DNA of 64,000 bases from Strigamia acuminata (lineage: Eukaryota; Arthropoda; Chilopoda; Geophilomorpha; Linotaeniidae), in contig OX442320.1 in the NCBI GenBank assembly GCA_949358305.1, positions 6,526,259-6,590,258 of the forward strand, given 5' to 3'. Position 1 is the stretch's first letter. Each line of letters opens with the position of its first letter. The notes below the pieces were generated by a model that worked only from the letters and a program-made list of their open reading frames with translations, was not told the origin of the DNA and made no database searches. This document shows positions 9,980 to 21,500 of the stretch, in pieces. The translations under genes and the position numbers were made by a program.

Positions 9980-10281
9980 TCTAAGAGACTAAAGAGCAAA
10001 ATTAGATTTAAAAAAACGGTGGATTTTACTCACCATTGTATCATCTAACCTTCCGAATTAATCCTTGACATTGGTATTAACCCACGCTCAAGTGCAAAAT
10101 GTATTTTAAAACAAATAAAAAATCCACAACGGAAATTTTTGAGACATTTTTCATGTTACAAAGACGTCTACGCGTGTCCGGTGACAGTTTTATTACGGCA
10201 ACAATACAAGTAAACATTGTTCAGCAACAAATAGAATAAGATTTATTCAAAAGAGAAATTTGTATACAGAAATAAAAAATA
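9980..10281. other. 5' region of the 106-residue gene and 3' flank of stomatin
   Basis: Contains the 5' untranslated intron of the downstream gene. A minus-strand AATAAA (plus strand TTTATT, 10232-10237) is a likely stomatin poly(A) signal. Confidence 0.5.
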
Positions 10282-11485
10282 CTATTTTTTTAACAGTGAC
10301 ATCAATTCTAATGGTACCGGAAAAACAATCGTGGAGTTTTTCTCCGCGGAAATTGTGTTTAATGTTTGAAGGTACCGCAACTGCATTGCAGCTGGCGACT
10401 CCATAATGACAGTTGCGGCTTCTTTCAAGGCACGAGAAGCTTTTTGTTCTCCTTCGGCCGCAATTAATTGCGCTCTCGCTTCTCTCGACGCCTCCGCTTC
10501 GGCCGCCATTGCCCGTTGCATGTTCATCGGCAACCGCACGTCTTTTCTGTCAAAGTTTTTGTGTTGTTTATAAAATGTGACGAAGATTAGAGATATTTAC
10601 ATGGTATTTACATTTCTACTCGTTCTATTTTGACACCCCAAGGATCGGTGGCTTCATCCAACTGTATTTGCATTGCATTGCTCAAACTGTCACGTTGGGT
10701 CAAAATATCAGACATGGTTCTAGTGCCTAATGTATTGCGCAAGATGGAGGCTGCTAATAAATGAGATGCTCTTTTGTAATCTTGCACATTAATTATTGCC
10801 ATTGTGGCATCAAAGGTCCGGTAATAAACTACGGCATCAACGGCAACGGTGACTGAATCTTTGGTTAAGATCTGAAGAATTTAAAAGTAATAAACATTCC
10901 ACAATTTTCAATGAATTAAATAAAAAAACTCACTTCTTGAGGTGGCACATCAAAATATAATGTTCTTAGATCTACAATGGCGTAAGTATCGACACAAGGA
11001 AGTATGAAAATAAGACCTTAAAAGATAATTTTTATTTTCAAGTTATTAATTTATTTTAATTATTGTATACCGGGTCCTCTTGGTTTCATCTTTACTAGAC
11101 GACCAAAACGAAACGTTATAGCACGTTCGTATTCTTTAATAACCTTTAAATAAAATAAAAACGTATCAAATCCAATTGTGTTGTAACATTTTGAACCAAC
11201 TCACAACCCAACAACAACACAAAGCAAAAGGGCACACAATTATAAGAAAATAAGAGACACATAGAAGAAACATTTCGAAGCATTTGTACGGCCTTTCAGA
11301 CTTTTCTGCAGAAAATGCTGCGTATCCGTAACTGAAAATAAACATTTTTGTCATTAAGTATTTTTCGTGTAAATAAATTTAATTTACTTCTGTGCTTGTT
11401 GTTTATTTTCATTTGGTTTTTGGGTTGGAAGTTTTGGATTAACTGGTGGAGCAATTGTAGAACCAGGTAAACCGGGTGAACCCAT
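10282..11485 (-). CDS. Stomatin / MEC-2 family SPFH membrane scaffold protein
   Basis: Stomatins form cholesterol-binding oligomers on the inner face of membranes and regulate channels such as DEG/ENaC and ASIC. Six exons, 11485-11388, 11331-11205, 11143-11071, 11016-10934, 10871-10612 and 10546-10282, join in frame to 301 residues. A Pro/Gln-rich N-terminus is followed by a hairpin membrane segment (FLLCVSYFLIIVCPFALCCCWV) flanked by cysteines that may be palmitoylated. The SPFH domain follows (YERAITFRFGRLVKMKPRGP, ILTKDSVTVAVDAVVYYR, LRNTLGTRTMSDILTQRD, WGVKIERVEIKDVRLP). The C-terminal coil is MAAEAEASREARAQLIAAEGE. The start is uncertain: MGSPGLPG is the first in-frame Met I can see, but the open frame runs upstream. 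It is divergent from IFT22. Confidence 0.92.
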
Positions 11486-11589
11486 TGCTGGTGAATTCTT
11501 AAAATCACCATAGGACGTCGCGGAGTATCTAACAATTACTTCACATTCAAAATTTGGCGCTGCGTGACGCCATGACAGATGTTCACCTG

Positions 11590-11603
11590 GTTACCTCAGC
11601 AAC
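11590..11603 (+). promoter_or_regulatory. RFX-type X-box upstream of IFT22
   Basis: GTTACCTCAGCAAC at 11590-11603 fits the X-box (GTnnCC, 2 bp, RGnAAC) bound by RFX/DAF-19 factors that switch on intraflagellar transport genes. Its 3' end is 43 bp upstream of the IFT22 ATG. It lies in the short stretch shared with the divergent stomatin gene. Confidence 0.8.
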
Positions 11604-11645
11604 GAAGCGTAAACAAAAAAATATATAATCCGATTATAGTGCGGA

Positions 11646-12505
11646 ATGTTTAGGATCAAATTAGCGGTTGTGGGACCGACAAAGGTAATTGTCCAGTCGT
11701 ATATTTGTCGTTTTGATATTTTTTAACATTTCTTTTAGGCTGGGAAAACTGTTTTGGCGAATTTTCTATCCGATGCAACAGAAACAACAAGTGGCGATTA
11801 TTATCCCACGCAAGGAGTGAGGTGTGTTTGAAATTTGATGTTATTTTGATCGATTTAATTGTTCTTTTGATGTAGAATTCTAGAATTTGAAAGTAATCCA
11901 TTGCATGTAGGTGGAAGAAATATCATTGCCGAGGTTGAATTGTGGGATTGCAGTGGTGATGAGAAGTGTGATAAAAAAATACAAGATGGAAACAAAATAA
12001 AATAATAATTGTATTTATTTTTTAAATAATAGATTTGAACCGTGTTGGCCGGCCATTATTCGTGACAACCATGGAGTCATATTTGTTTTCTGTCCGGATC
12101 AAGGAAATACATCGAGAGAATTAGACAAATTGTAATTGGAAGAGTTTTTATTAATTTTTTTAGTGTTAATTTTTTTAATTTTTAATTTTAGCTACGCCCA
12201 TTTTGTTCACGTACCAAATTTGAAGGACACTCAATGCATTGTATTTGCTCTGCCTAAGAAAGTGAATATGCAGAACGACCCGGCCCACTATTTATGTAAA
12301 AACCCATTTAAAGATTGATTTTTATTTTATTTTTAACTTTTCTTTTGGGTTAGCATCTTCGTTTAATAAAATAATTCTAGTCGAAGCAATGCTCGAGGAA
12401 GACGCAGATGCAATTCGAGCAGAATTCAACAAATACTTATACCGCGTCATCGCTTTCCTTCACGAAAGACGAGACCAAGAAGAATTGAACATAATGAATT
12501 CTTAG
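11646..12505 (+). CDS. IFT22: IFT22 (RABL5), small GTPase-like subunit of IFT complex B
   Basis: Intraflagellar transport subunit needed for cilia. Six exons, 11646-11684, 11739-11821, 11876-11965, 12033-12131, 12192-12295 and 12354-12505, join in frame to 188 residues; human has 185. The start MFRIKLAVVGPTKAGKTVLANFL holds the atypical P-loop GPxxAGKT. It continues with YYPTQGVRILEFE, VELWDCSGDEKFEPCWPAI, HGVIFVFCPD and LKDTQCIVFA, all in the order of RABL5. The C-terminus (DAIRAEFNKYLYRVI, RRDQEELNIM) also matches. As in other IFT22 proteins the canonical NKxD guanine motif is absent. The X-box at 11590 supports ciliary regulation. The 3' end converges on the PDZ gene with under 90 bp between stops. 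Confidence 0.95.
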
Positions 12506-12594
12506 ATTCTTTAATTCCTGAGTACAAAAATAAAATAATAACAATAAAAAAAATAAATCAATATATTCAATTGTATTTTTTTGTGTGCCTTTTA

Positions 12595-15500
12595 TCAACA
12601 CCACTCCTCGTTCTCCGATTCAAAATCATCCAAAGCAATTTTCCTGTTATTCACTTTAAGATGAATGGCCAATTTGGCAGAATTTGGTCTTTCGGGGAAG
12701 TCCGAATCACTGGTTTTTGGCTTAAACTGTCCGTGATAGCCATTAGCAGACGCACTACGGACCAACGGAAGCAGCGAATCACACGGCGTGGGGAAAGGGA
12801 CGTGAACTTGAAGAATATGGCGACTATATTCAGAATTAGCTGCAGAATCCAACTGGCCCATACTGGGCGACTTAATGACGGACGCACTGGTCGATTTCAT
12901 GAGTTGCATGGCCGAACTGGACGACGACGTTCTTTTGTGACTAAAATTCACTCGTTTTTTCAACTCCGGCGACGATTCGGCCACGGACAAAGCGCGCGTC
13001 GGAGGTTCGGATACGGGCGAATGTCGTGTGTTGTTAACGGCAATGGACGTCGCTCCCGAGATGGTCACTTTGCCGTGTTTGATTCCCTTGTTTTCTTTTG
13101 TTTTTCTCACGCGTGGAAGATGGATTTGACTCTCCACCTCACTCAGTGTTTGTCTCACGTCTTCCCATCCTTCGTGCATCTCGCTCACTTGTTCTTCCAG
13201 ATAACCGATCCGATGACCCAATTTCATATTCTCTTTCTGAAGTTTATCGCGCTCTCGTTTGATCCTGCGAGTCAAATCAATATTGAATAACAATTCGCTC
13301 GTTTAAATTAATCACTTACTTGTCGGCACCGGCCATTAGTTCTTTATTTTCGCGGATTTTCACGTCTAATTTGCTCATCACGCAACTGATTTCGTCTTTT
13401 AAATTCTCCAGTTCGCGGACGTTGATGCGACGAGGGGGCGATGAGTTACGCAAGACAATCAGCTCGAGAGGTTTGCTGGTGGATGCGGCAGAAAGAACAC
13501 GAATGAGGTCATCGCGCACACCGCCCAGCACAAAGTGGCCATTGACCTCGACCAACCTGAGTGAGATGGAGAAAAGTAAGATTAGAAGATGTGTATTCGT
13601 AAGAAAAAAATTAGAGGTTGATAACCCACCTATCTCCCTTCTGTAAATTACTGTGATCGCGGGTCCACTGCACGAGCAAACCGCGCCCACTCACGTGGGG
13701 TGCAATTACGAAACCTGGAGATTCAGGGTCGTATAACACCTCGATGGCTGCTAAAGTGGCGCATTCGTTCGTGCCGAGAATTGACGTAAAACTAACATCG
13801 TGCACCTAAAAGGATGAAAATGTTGAAATTGCATCGAACAAGTTTGTAAAATTACGCGCAGTCGTGTTGATATTTCAGGAAAATATCCGACTGAAATTGG
13901 CCGCCATCTTGCAACTTGTTACCGTTATAAAAATTTAGCTAAAACAGTTCTATTTAGTTACCACTACCGTTACATTACCGTTACATTACCGTTTATTAGT
14001 TTAAATTATTTTATGAATGTCGTATAGTATTTAAAACTTACGTTTCTTTTGGTTAATTCGTTGATTTTATCTTCGAGGAATGTTTGCAATGACAAATATT
14101 CCTGCTGCATATTCAAAACGGTCAACTCTTCACGTTCAAGTTGATATTCTAGTTCTGCTTGTTGGATTCTAGTGTCTAGACTAAATAAACACCATCATCA
14201 ATAAAATGAAATGAAATGAAATGGGATTTTTTTTTTTACTCGTTTGCTTCCATTTTCTCCATGTTCAACTGCATGTTTTTAATGACGCTTTTCTTGCTGT
14301 TCATTTCGTGTTGGATTTGCATCATCCTGTCTTGCTTGCCAATTATTTCTGCCACTTTCGACATGTTTTTACCCTTATTATTCGCGTCAAGCTTGAAATT
14401 CGGGTCAGGTTTAGCCACCTGTTGATACAATTTGTGTTGTTTTCATAATTTTTCTCATTTTTTTCTCTCTCCATCTTTTTTTTTTACCATTTCTTTCAAT
14501 AACTTCTGATTCTGATCCTTCAAAGATGAAATAGAATTCTCTTTATCCTGCAGACTTTTCCTCAGCATTTCAACTTCTCTTATCAGCTGCAACATGAATT
14601 GGAAAACGTCTTAGCCACACTTCATTTACCATTCCGTCCACTCCTTGAATCCATGAATACCTAAGGACTCGCCAACCGAGTTACGCCCAATAAACAAAAA
14701 TTCCATTTTGTCCCACAACCAACCCTGACCTCTTTAAAAACCACGCAAATCCACCTATCACTTAAAAGTAGTGAGTTTGCGGTTGCCAATTGTTCCTTAT
14801 AATTATGAGTTACAAAAATCCACCCGTAAAATACACAATTTAAAACCCATTTCCACCGAAATATTGATTTTTTTCTTCTCTCTTCCCCTTCCCCAACCAA
14901 GTTGACTTAAATTACCGATTCAAATCTCAATTTACCTTTGTGATTCGATCGTTTGCTAAGTTAATATCGTGCACCCTCCTGGCTGTTATTTCTTGTGGGT
15001 TTGCAGGTAACAGAGGACGTGCAATTTGCGGTGTTTTTCTGATCTTACTCTGATGATCGTTGCTGAGCGAAACTTCAATATTTGCCATCTGAAATCGACA
15101 ACGTTGTTTGTTAATTTGAAAAAGCCTTTTCCATCTGAGGCCTCCTCGCATTGCCATCGCTGCAAAAGCTAACAAAGTCGCGTGTTTAATGACAAAACGG
15201 CTCGGGTATTCGATTGCGAGGATTTCTCGCATCTGGATGGCAATTAAGGAATTTCTTTCGCTCTGATTCCGATCTTGATTCGTGACAGTGAACGCTCAGT
15301 CATTTTTAACCGCGGATATACCATGTGCAACAAGTTGTTGTTTTCAATTCAATGCGTCCGCTAATTACCACGGCCTCGTTTCGTTTCATGCAAATCATTA
15401 TTTTTGCTAAATCAGCGCGGCGCTCACCTTCGCCTCTAGTGATTCCAAGCGGTAAATACGAGGATTCAAGGACTCGGTAGACAGTGCTGGCAATGTTGTC

Positions 15501-16263
15501 TGTAAAAAAACAAGCAGAAGTAAATATAAATGAATAGTTGAATTGAATTTTTTTTTTTTGGTTTTAGAAAAAAGTAAATATTATTCATTCATGCGAATAA
15601 GGTGCGCTCAATTCCCCTAATGATGATGTAATTGTGTGAGTTCTTCCTCGAGAATGTGGAAAAAGGCGCTGATAAGAATTAAAAGTGAGAAAAAGTGAAA
15701 CAAAAAACAATAAAAACAATAAAAACAATAAAAACAATAAAAACAATAGTAGCAAACTGAAAAAACGTAATAAAAGCAATTAAATCAATTTAAAAACTAA
15801 AAAAAACACTAAAAAACGCAACAAAAACAATAAAAACAATAAAAACAACGCAATAAAAACAGAAAAAATAAAAATGAACCCAAAAAAAGCAGTAGAAAAA
15901 ACAAAAACAAGAAAAACAAACTGAAAAAACGCAACAAAAACAATAAACACAAATTCAAAAATCTCAATAAAAACGAAAAAACAAACAAAAACACAAAAAC
16001 CGCAATTAAATCAAAATCCCAGCCCATTAAACAGCGCCACAAAAATAAAACAAACAAAAACCGTTACCATAGAAACCGATCTGGGAATCACTGTAGCAAC
16101 GGGCGGCGAATGATGCGGATTTTTCCTGGTCACACTGAAAACACAAAGATCCGGGTTTTGTTCGTTCCGTGAAGCAACTCTCGCTTTGACATATCGGAAG
16201 GAACTTATTGCAACTGAAAACTCACCGAATGGCCTTGAAATTCTTCTTGGCACCCTCCATCAT
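12595..16263 (-). CDS. Coiled-coil and PDZ-domain scaffold protein, family not identified
   Basis: Ten exons: 16263-16226, 16134-16068, 15499-15428, 15088-14936, 14586-14488, 14418-14240, 14180-14042, 13805-13630, 13556-13320, 13264-12595. They join in frame to 609 residues starting MMEGAKKNFKAIR. Residues about 115-250 are a coiled coil (VEMLRKSLQDKENSISSLKD; ELEYQLEREELTVLNMQQEY). A PDZ-like fold follows at about 255-345, with a GRGLLVQW strand and GDRLVEVNGHFVLGG as the betaC-betaD/alphaB landmark. A second coil (RERDKLQKENMKLGHRI) and a long Ser-rich disordered tail complete it. The head-to-head neighbour is trichoplein, and an X-box-like sequence lies across the exon 2 donor (16063-16076), so a centrosome or cilium role is possible but unproven. 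Intron 2 (16067-15500) is an A-rich repeat. Confidence 0.82.
15500..16067. repeat. A-rich (ACAATAAAA)n-type simple repeat in intron 2 of the PDZ gene
   Basis: About 15690-15990 is built of irregular ACAATAAAA and related units, including five near-perfect copies near 15705-15750. The rest of the intron is ordinary AT-rich sequence. Confidence 0.75.
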
Positions 16264-16869
16264 GACGTCAATATCCTTCAAGATCACATAAAAGACGAAA
16301 CGCTGTCCGCTACCTTTCGGAAACACCCAACGTACTTCTCAACCAAGTCACGAACACCGCGAGAAAACGCCGTACTCGACTATCCTACGCTCCGATGGCG
16401 ACTCCTCTCCTTTATCCGCCGTTTTTCTTTTCTTTTTTCCTCGTCTCGCGTCTTGCTGGCCCCTCAAAGGGCCTCGAGCGATTCCCACGCACGAGACACC
16501 TATGAATTTGACCTCGTGACCCCATAAGGCATCGTACCTGACGTTACCCATTTACCCAACTCGTTTTACTTCGTTCCAAATTCCAAATCCAAAGTTCAAT
16601 GTCGTTTGGGCTTCGGTTTCGAATAAAATCATTTATTCGTGACTTTTAACTTTAGAAACTTTTTGATGCTGTTTGCGAATGTGACGTCACGATCGTAAAG
16701 TGACGTTTTCGGTTCAAGATGGCGGGTGGGATTGTTTGGTTGGTGGTAACCTAGCTACGGGGAGATTTAAAAGCGGCCGTTGTTGTTAACAGGTTTAGGT
16801 GAGTGACTGAGTGTGGATGGGTTTGTTGATGCTTGGTTTATATGGGTATTGTTTTTATTGAAGTTTGAA
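16264..16869. promoter_or_regulatory. Bidirectional promoter region between the PDZ gene and trichoplein
   Basis: The two genes are head to head with about 600 bp between start codons. GACGTCA sits next to the PDZ start. A degenerate X-box-like GTAACCTAGCTAC lies at 16746-16758 on the trichoplein side. The rest carries no motif I would name. Confidence 0.5.
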
Positions 16870-18586
16870 ATGTCGTATCATGGTGGTGTGCCTGCGTATT
16901 GGATGTCGAGGAAGGAGATCGTGGAGCGCGCCATGACGAGTAAACGGGAAAAGGAGGCGCGAGTTCGACGGGAATCTGAAGCAAATTGTCGATATTTCAA
17001 CGATTTGCAGACGGAAGCTGTGAAACATGACAATTGGACATCGGAAAACACGTGTAGGATTAGGTAGTATTTTATTTCGAAGGTTTTTAGACGATATTTG
17101 AGAGATAATTTACTAATTTGCAGTATGGAAGCTTATCGAGCTAAAGTGGAAAAAGAAAAGAAGGCACGGTTGTTGGACGAACGGAAAATGAAATTGGCGT
17201 TGATGTTGAAAGAAGAAAAGGAAGAGTTCGAGGTTTGTTAAAATATAAAATAGCATACATTTGATTTATTTTTCTGTGATTTGTGAAGTTTATATTGGAA
17301 AATGTTTCAGATGGAGTTGAGGAAACTGTCGGAGAGAAAGCACAAGTGTTCTGAAAACAAGGAAAACTTCCAGGAAAAAGTATTTATTTTTTTTTAGAAA
17401 ATAATTTTAATATGGAAATATAAAATTTTGATTTAACAGAAACCTTTGAAAGACGTTTATCGCGATTGGATACGAAGTAAACAAACGGTCAAACCGTTAA
17501 CGCCCCAACCGTTAACTCCCTGTAACGAAATGAACGATAAAAGTATCAAAATGGAGAAACTGAAATTAGAAGACGAAGAAAGAGACAAATTTAAGTCGAA
17601 AATATTTGAAGAAAATATAAAGAAACACGTGGAGGAGTTGAAAATGAAAGAAAAAGAGGTTGGATTGAATGAATGAAAGTTGTATCGAAATTCAAACAAA
17701 TTTGAATTTCACAGACGAATCGACTAAGAGCCGAGTTGGAATTGCTGCAGCAGAAGCAATGGAAACTCGAGGAATTAGAAGAGGAGTACCAAGAGCGAAT
17801 AAACAAACGCAAGCACAATAAAACGAGCGACGTGACGTAAATTTTCATTTTTATTTTTTAATTTATAATTCAAGTGTTTTATTTGTTTTTTATTTAACCG
17901 TTAGGACGATTTTAAAACATCAACTGAAAGTGCACTTACAAATCCGTGCGAGGGAAATTCTAACGCAGTTAGAAGAGGACCGCGAAATGATGCGCCACGC
18001 CATTCACGAAACCGAATTGGAAAAAAAGCAAAACGATTTAAGGAGAGAGAAAAATAGAAAAAATGGTGAACGATTCAAAAAGGTTTTTTTTTATTTTTTA
18101 TTATTTATAACCTAAAATGAATAAAATTTAAAAGAAAAATATATTTACAGATAATCGACGAGCAAATGGAAGCGGAAAAGAGACGCCAATCGGAGTTGGG
18201 GTCACTTTTCAAGTGAGTTTTTGAGAAATAAAGGAAGAAATTTGAATAAATTCGTTGATTTTGTTGATTTTTTTAGTGAGGAAGCGGGTAGAGTTTGGAA
18301 ACAGTGCGAAAAACAATGGGAACACGAACGATATTTGCGACACGAAGTTATGTCGGAGGTAATTTGATTAATTTTAATTTTATTGTTAATTTTAGTTAAT
18401 TTAGTGTTGATTGACGGCGATGTTTAGTTGATGGACGGGTTGAGACAAGAAACGGAAGAGAAAATATTGGAAAATGTGAAACAACAGGAAGAGAGTGTCA
18501 AAACTAGGGAGGATTTACTGCGCATGGCCGAAGAGGAGAAGGAAAAAATGCTGAAAAATCAAAAGAAAGCGGACGAACAGATGCAG
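16870..18586 (+). CDS. TCHP: Trichoplein (TCHP) homologue, coiled-coil centriole/keratin-binding protein; 3' end not found
   Basis: Trichoplein binds intermediate filaments and acts at centriole appendages, where it activates Aurora A and restrains cilium assembly. Exons 16870-17063, 17124-17232, 17311-17379, 17440-17658, 17715-17836, 17905-18082, 18151-18212, 18277-18358 and 18428-18586 join in frame to 398 residues. Matches to the vertebrate protein are collinear: PAYWMSRKEI..KREKEARVRRESEANCRYF, SMEAYRAKVEKEKKARLL, EEAGRVWKQCEKQWEHER, MSELMDGLRQETEEKILENVKQQEESVKTREDLL. Almost the whole protein is predicted coiled coil. The last exon ends in a good donor (CAG/GTGAGA), but I could not find the terminal exon or exons, about 100 residues in human. 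Expected ending: a Pro/Tyr/Gly-rich tail. Confidence 0.87.
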
Positions 18587-21030
18587 GTGAGAGTTCGTTT
18601 TCCCATCCAATCCCACAGGCGTCTCGTCAAAACGCATTTCAAACTGCCAACACTCGCCATTTCTGGCATTTAATTTCTGTTTGACGCAAATTGGATCGCT
18701 AAAGTGACAGAAAAAATACAGAGATGTCAATCAGTCACTTAAACACGACGTATGTCAATTTGATCGGTGGTGGCACCTGGTGGCAACGAGTCAAAACGAT
18801 TCCTAAGGAAAAAGCTGCGGTTTTCATTCGTTTTCATTGACAAACTTCATCTTTTGACTCTGTTTTAACGCCTTCCAAGTGGCGCCACCTATTGACGAAA
18901 TACGTGAAACAAATGGGGTTGTCAGTGGCTAAAAGAAGGGGAAATGGGCGTCGACTGTAGATGGACGTGCGATACGTTATCGGCATTTGTCGTTGAAGCG
19001 TGCGAAGGGAAGGGGGAGTTGGAAAAATGGGGGGAGGATGTGTCTTATCTTTTGCTGGTGCCGTTTTGTGACTGCAAGTTGAGTCATGGACGCCCGTGCC
19101 CGCCCCTGCCCTCGCCCTCGCTCTCTCTTGGTTGGATGTGATGTGGCGGAGGTGTCCATCAGCCACGTGCGCCGTCTTTTGTTTATTCAGCTGCCCGTTG
19201 TGATGTCACCGGCGTCGTCTTCCCACGCAGGCATCGCGTCTGTGTCTCTTTAAGTTGGCCGACGACAAAATCCCGGTGCCCGACACAAACTTTTCAATTT
19301 AAATGCAAATGACGACGAGTGGAGTGTGGAGATGGAGAGGGAGTTGAGAGACGCGCGTTCAGAATGTGCTGACGCTTAGTAGAAGCCCATGGCACGTGAC
19401 GACGACAACTGACGAGCTCGAGACGCAACTCTTTGGGCACTCGCAGCATCTGGTTGCTATGGAAACGGAAAATATAAAATGGAATTAAAAGAAAATTTTA
19501 AAAAATTAAAATTAGTTTTTTTTACATTGGGTTAATTTATAATTTTGTGATTGGTCAAATAATTTTTTTTTTTATATATATAAATTTTTTTTTTTATATA
19601 TAATTTTTTTTTTTTTTTATAATTTTTTTTTTTTTTTTGGAGAATAATTTTTTTTTTTGTTGGGGGGGTTCGTTGTCGGACGCGCATGAGCTGCAAAAGT
19701 ATTTACCTTTGACTGTGATGAAAGGGAAGAGTTGTTCTTCCTAATTCCACGCCCATAAAAGTACGGGGGTACGCGAATGCGTTGCGTTCGGCGGCGCGAG
19801 GAAAAAAATTCGCCTTGGGGATCATTGGCGAAATGATTCCACGTGCGCTTAACGCCACCCGCCCCTAAAACTGACACGAGGGGGAGCGCGAGGCAAAAAA
19901 AATCAAAGTTCGGGTACACCAGAGAATATAAGTCGACGAAAACGGAAAAATCGAAGAAAAATGGAAAGAAAAAAAATATAGTGAAGCGGGGGGGGGGGGG
20001 CAAGGGGTGGAAGTGAGCAGGTGTCGATTAACAATCTATCAATAAAGTTGATGAGATGCGATTAGACAGCCCCCTCGAGGACATCCTCTCGGCCTCCACT
20101 AGACCCCTTGTCGCCCAGTTGGTGGGATTTCCCTCCCTTTTCACATGTAATCCCCCGTCGTCGTGTGACTCACGCCGGCCCTCCCCCGCACAGCTGTCGG
20201 ACTCAGGTAGCGGGCTGGCGGCCTGGCGGAGGAGAAAGTTCGGTGGCGAACTCGCGAAGCCGCGATCGCTGACTCGGTTGTTTGCATCGCTCTTTCGCTC
20301 GTTTTCACTCGGATGTTTACTTTGGCAATTAAGTGCAGCGCTGATTCGAGAGGGCTGGGGGGGGGGGGGCTGGGGGGGCTGGATTTTGATTGATGGCGTG
20401 GGTGGGTTGTGTTTTGTGCGTTGGTTCCCCTTTCCATTTGTAGAATGGCAAACAGCTTGCTTCTCACCGGCAAACAATTGCCTTCTCCATCTTTGGTTGT
20501 CATGGCGACGCAGCATCTCATCTCTTCGGCCGTGTTTACACGGGTGTGGGGTGGTGGGATGTTGGCAAACGCGAGCGCGTTTCTATATCGATGACCTGGC
20601 GTCTCCCTGAGCGGACGCGCGATGGAAATTATCAAGATGACCTTATCGTGTTTGACTTTCGGATGGATTTTTATTTTTTATTTTTTGGTTTTTTTTAATT
20701 TTTTTTTTTGGGGTTGTTTGTTGGATGGTTTGGTGCGTGTTTGAAGGGGAAGTTTGTTTTTTAATGTGATTAGTGTAAATAGAAGTGTGTTGAAGGTTAA
20801 GGTGAGATTTATTTATGAGTAATTGAATAAATAAATGGATGAGAAAAAATGAGTTTTTTAAAAGTTGTTTTTTTTTAAGTTTTTTTTTTTTTATATGGGG
20901 AAATTAGTTTTAATTGATTTATTCTAAATAAATAAATAAATAAATATGAATAAAATGGGATTTCAATTTAATACATAAAAATAAATATTTTTTTAAAAAG
21001 TAATTTAACACTAAAAAATGATGTTTTTAA
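18587..21030. other. Non-coding, GC-rich flank; trichoplein 3' region not resolved
   Basis: From about 18.9 kb the sequence becomes rich in CpG and in G and T homopolymers. It has 13-G runs at 19988-20000 and 20357-20369 and long poly-T near 19560-19640. Many overlapping open frames occur on all strands because of composition; none shows family motifs. X-box-like 14-mers lie at 19453-19466 and 20496-20509. A weak candidate trichoplein exon starts after ACAG near 18712 (KKYRDVNQSLKHD, then GTATGT). Confidence 0.5.
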
Positions 21031-21039
21031 ATCAATTTT

Positions 21040-21500
21040 TGATGTTTTTAGACCGTAAATGATGTTTTTAGACCGTAAATGATGTTTTTATACGAAAAGT
21101 TGACGTTTTTATATGAAAAATTGACGTTTTTATACGACAAATTGACGTTTCTATATGAAAAATTGACGTTTTTATATGAAAAATTGATAATGTTATACGA
21201 AAAATTGACATTTTATACGAAAAATTGATATTTTATACGAAAAATTGATATTTTATACGAAAAATTGACATTTTATACGAAAAATTGACGTTTTTATATG
21301 AAAAATTGACGTTTTTATATGAAAAATTGATAATTTTATACGAAAAATTGACATTTTATACGAAAAATTGACATTTTATACGAAAAGTTGACGATTTTAT
21401 ACGACAAATTGACGTTTCTATACGAAAAATTGATATTTTATAGGAAAAATTGATATTTTATAGGAAAAATTGATATTTGATACGAAAAATTGACATTTTT
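21040..21500. repeat. AT-rich minisatellite, about 20-bp period
   Basis: About 22 tandem units of the type GAAAAATTGACGTTTTTATAT with variants (TACGA, TAGGA). Period shifts between 19 and 22 bp because the T run varies in length. No coding potential. Confidence 0.9.

Noticed and set aside
12571-13290. 239-codon plus-strand frame
   Set aside because: It is the antisense shadow of the last exon of the coiled-coil/PDZ gene on the minus strand.
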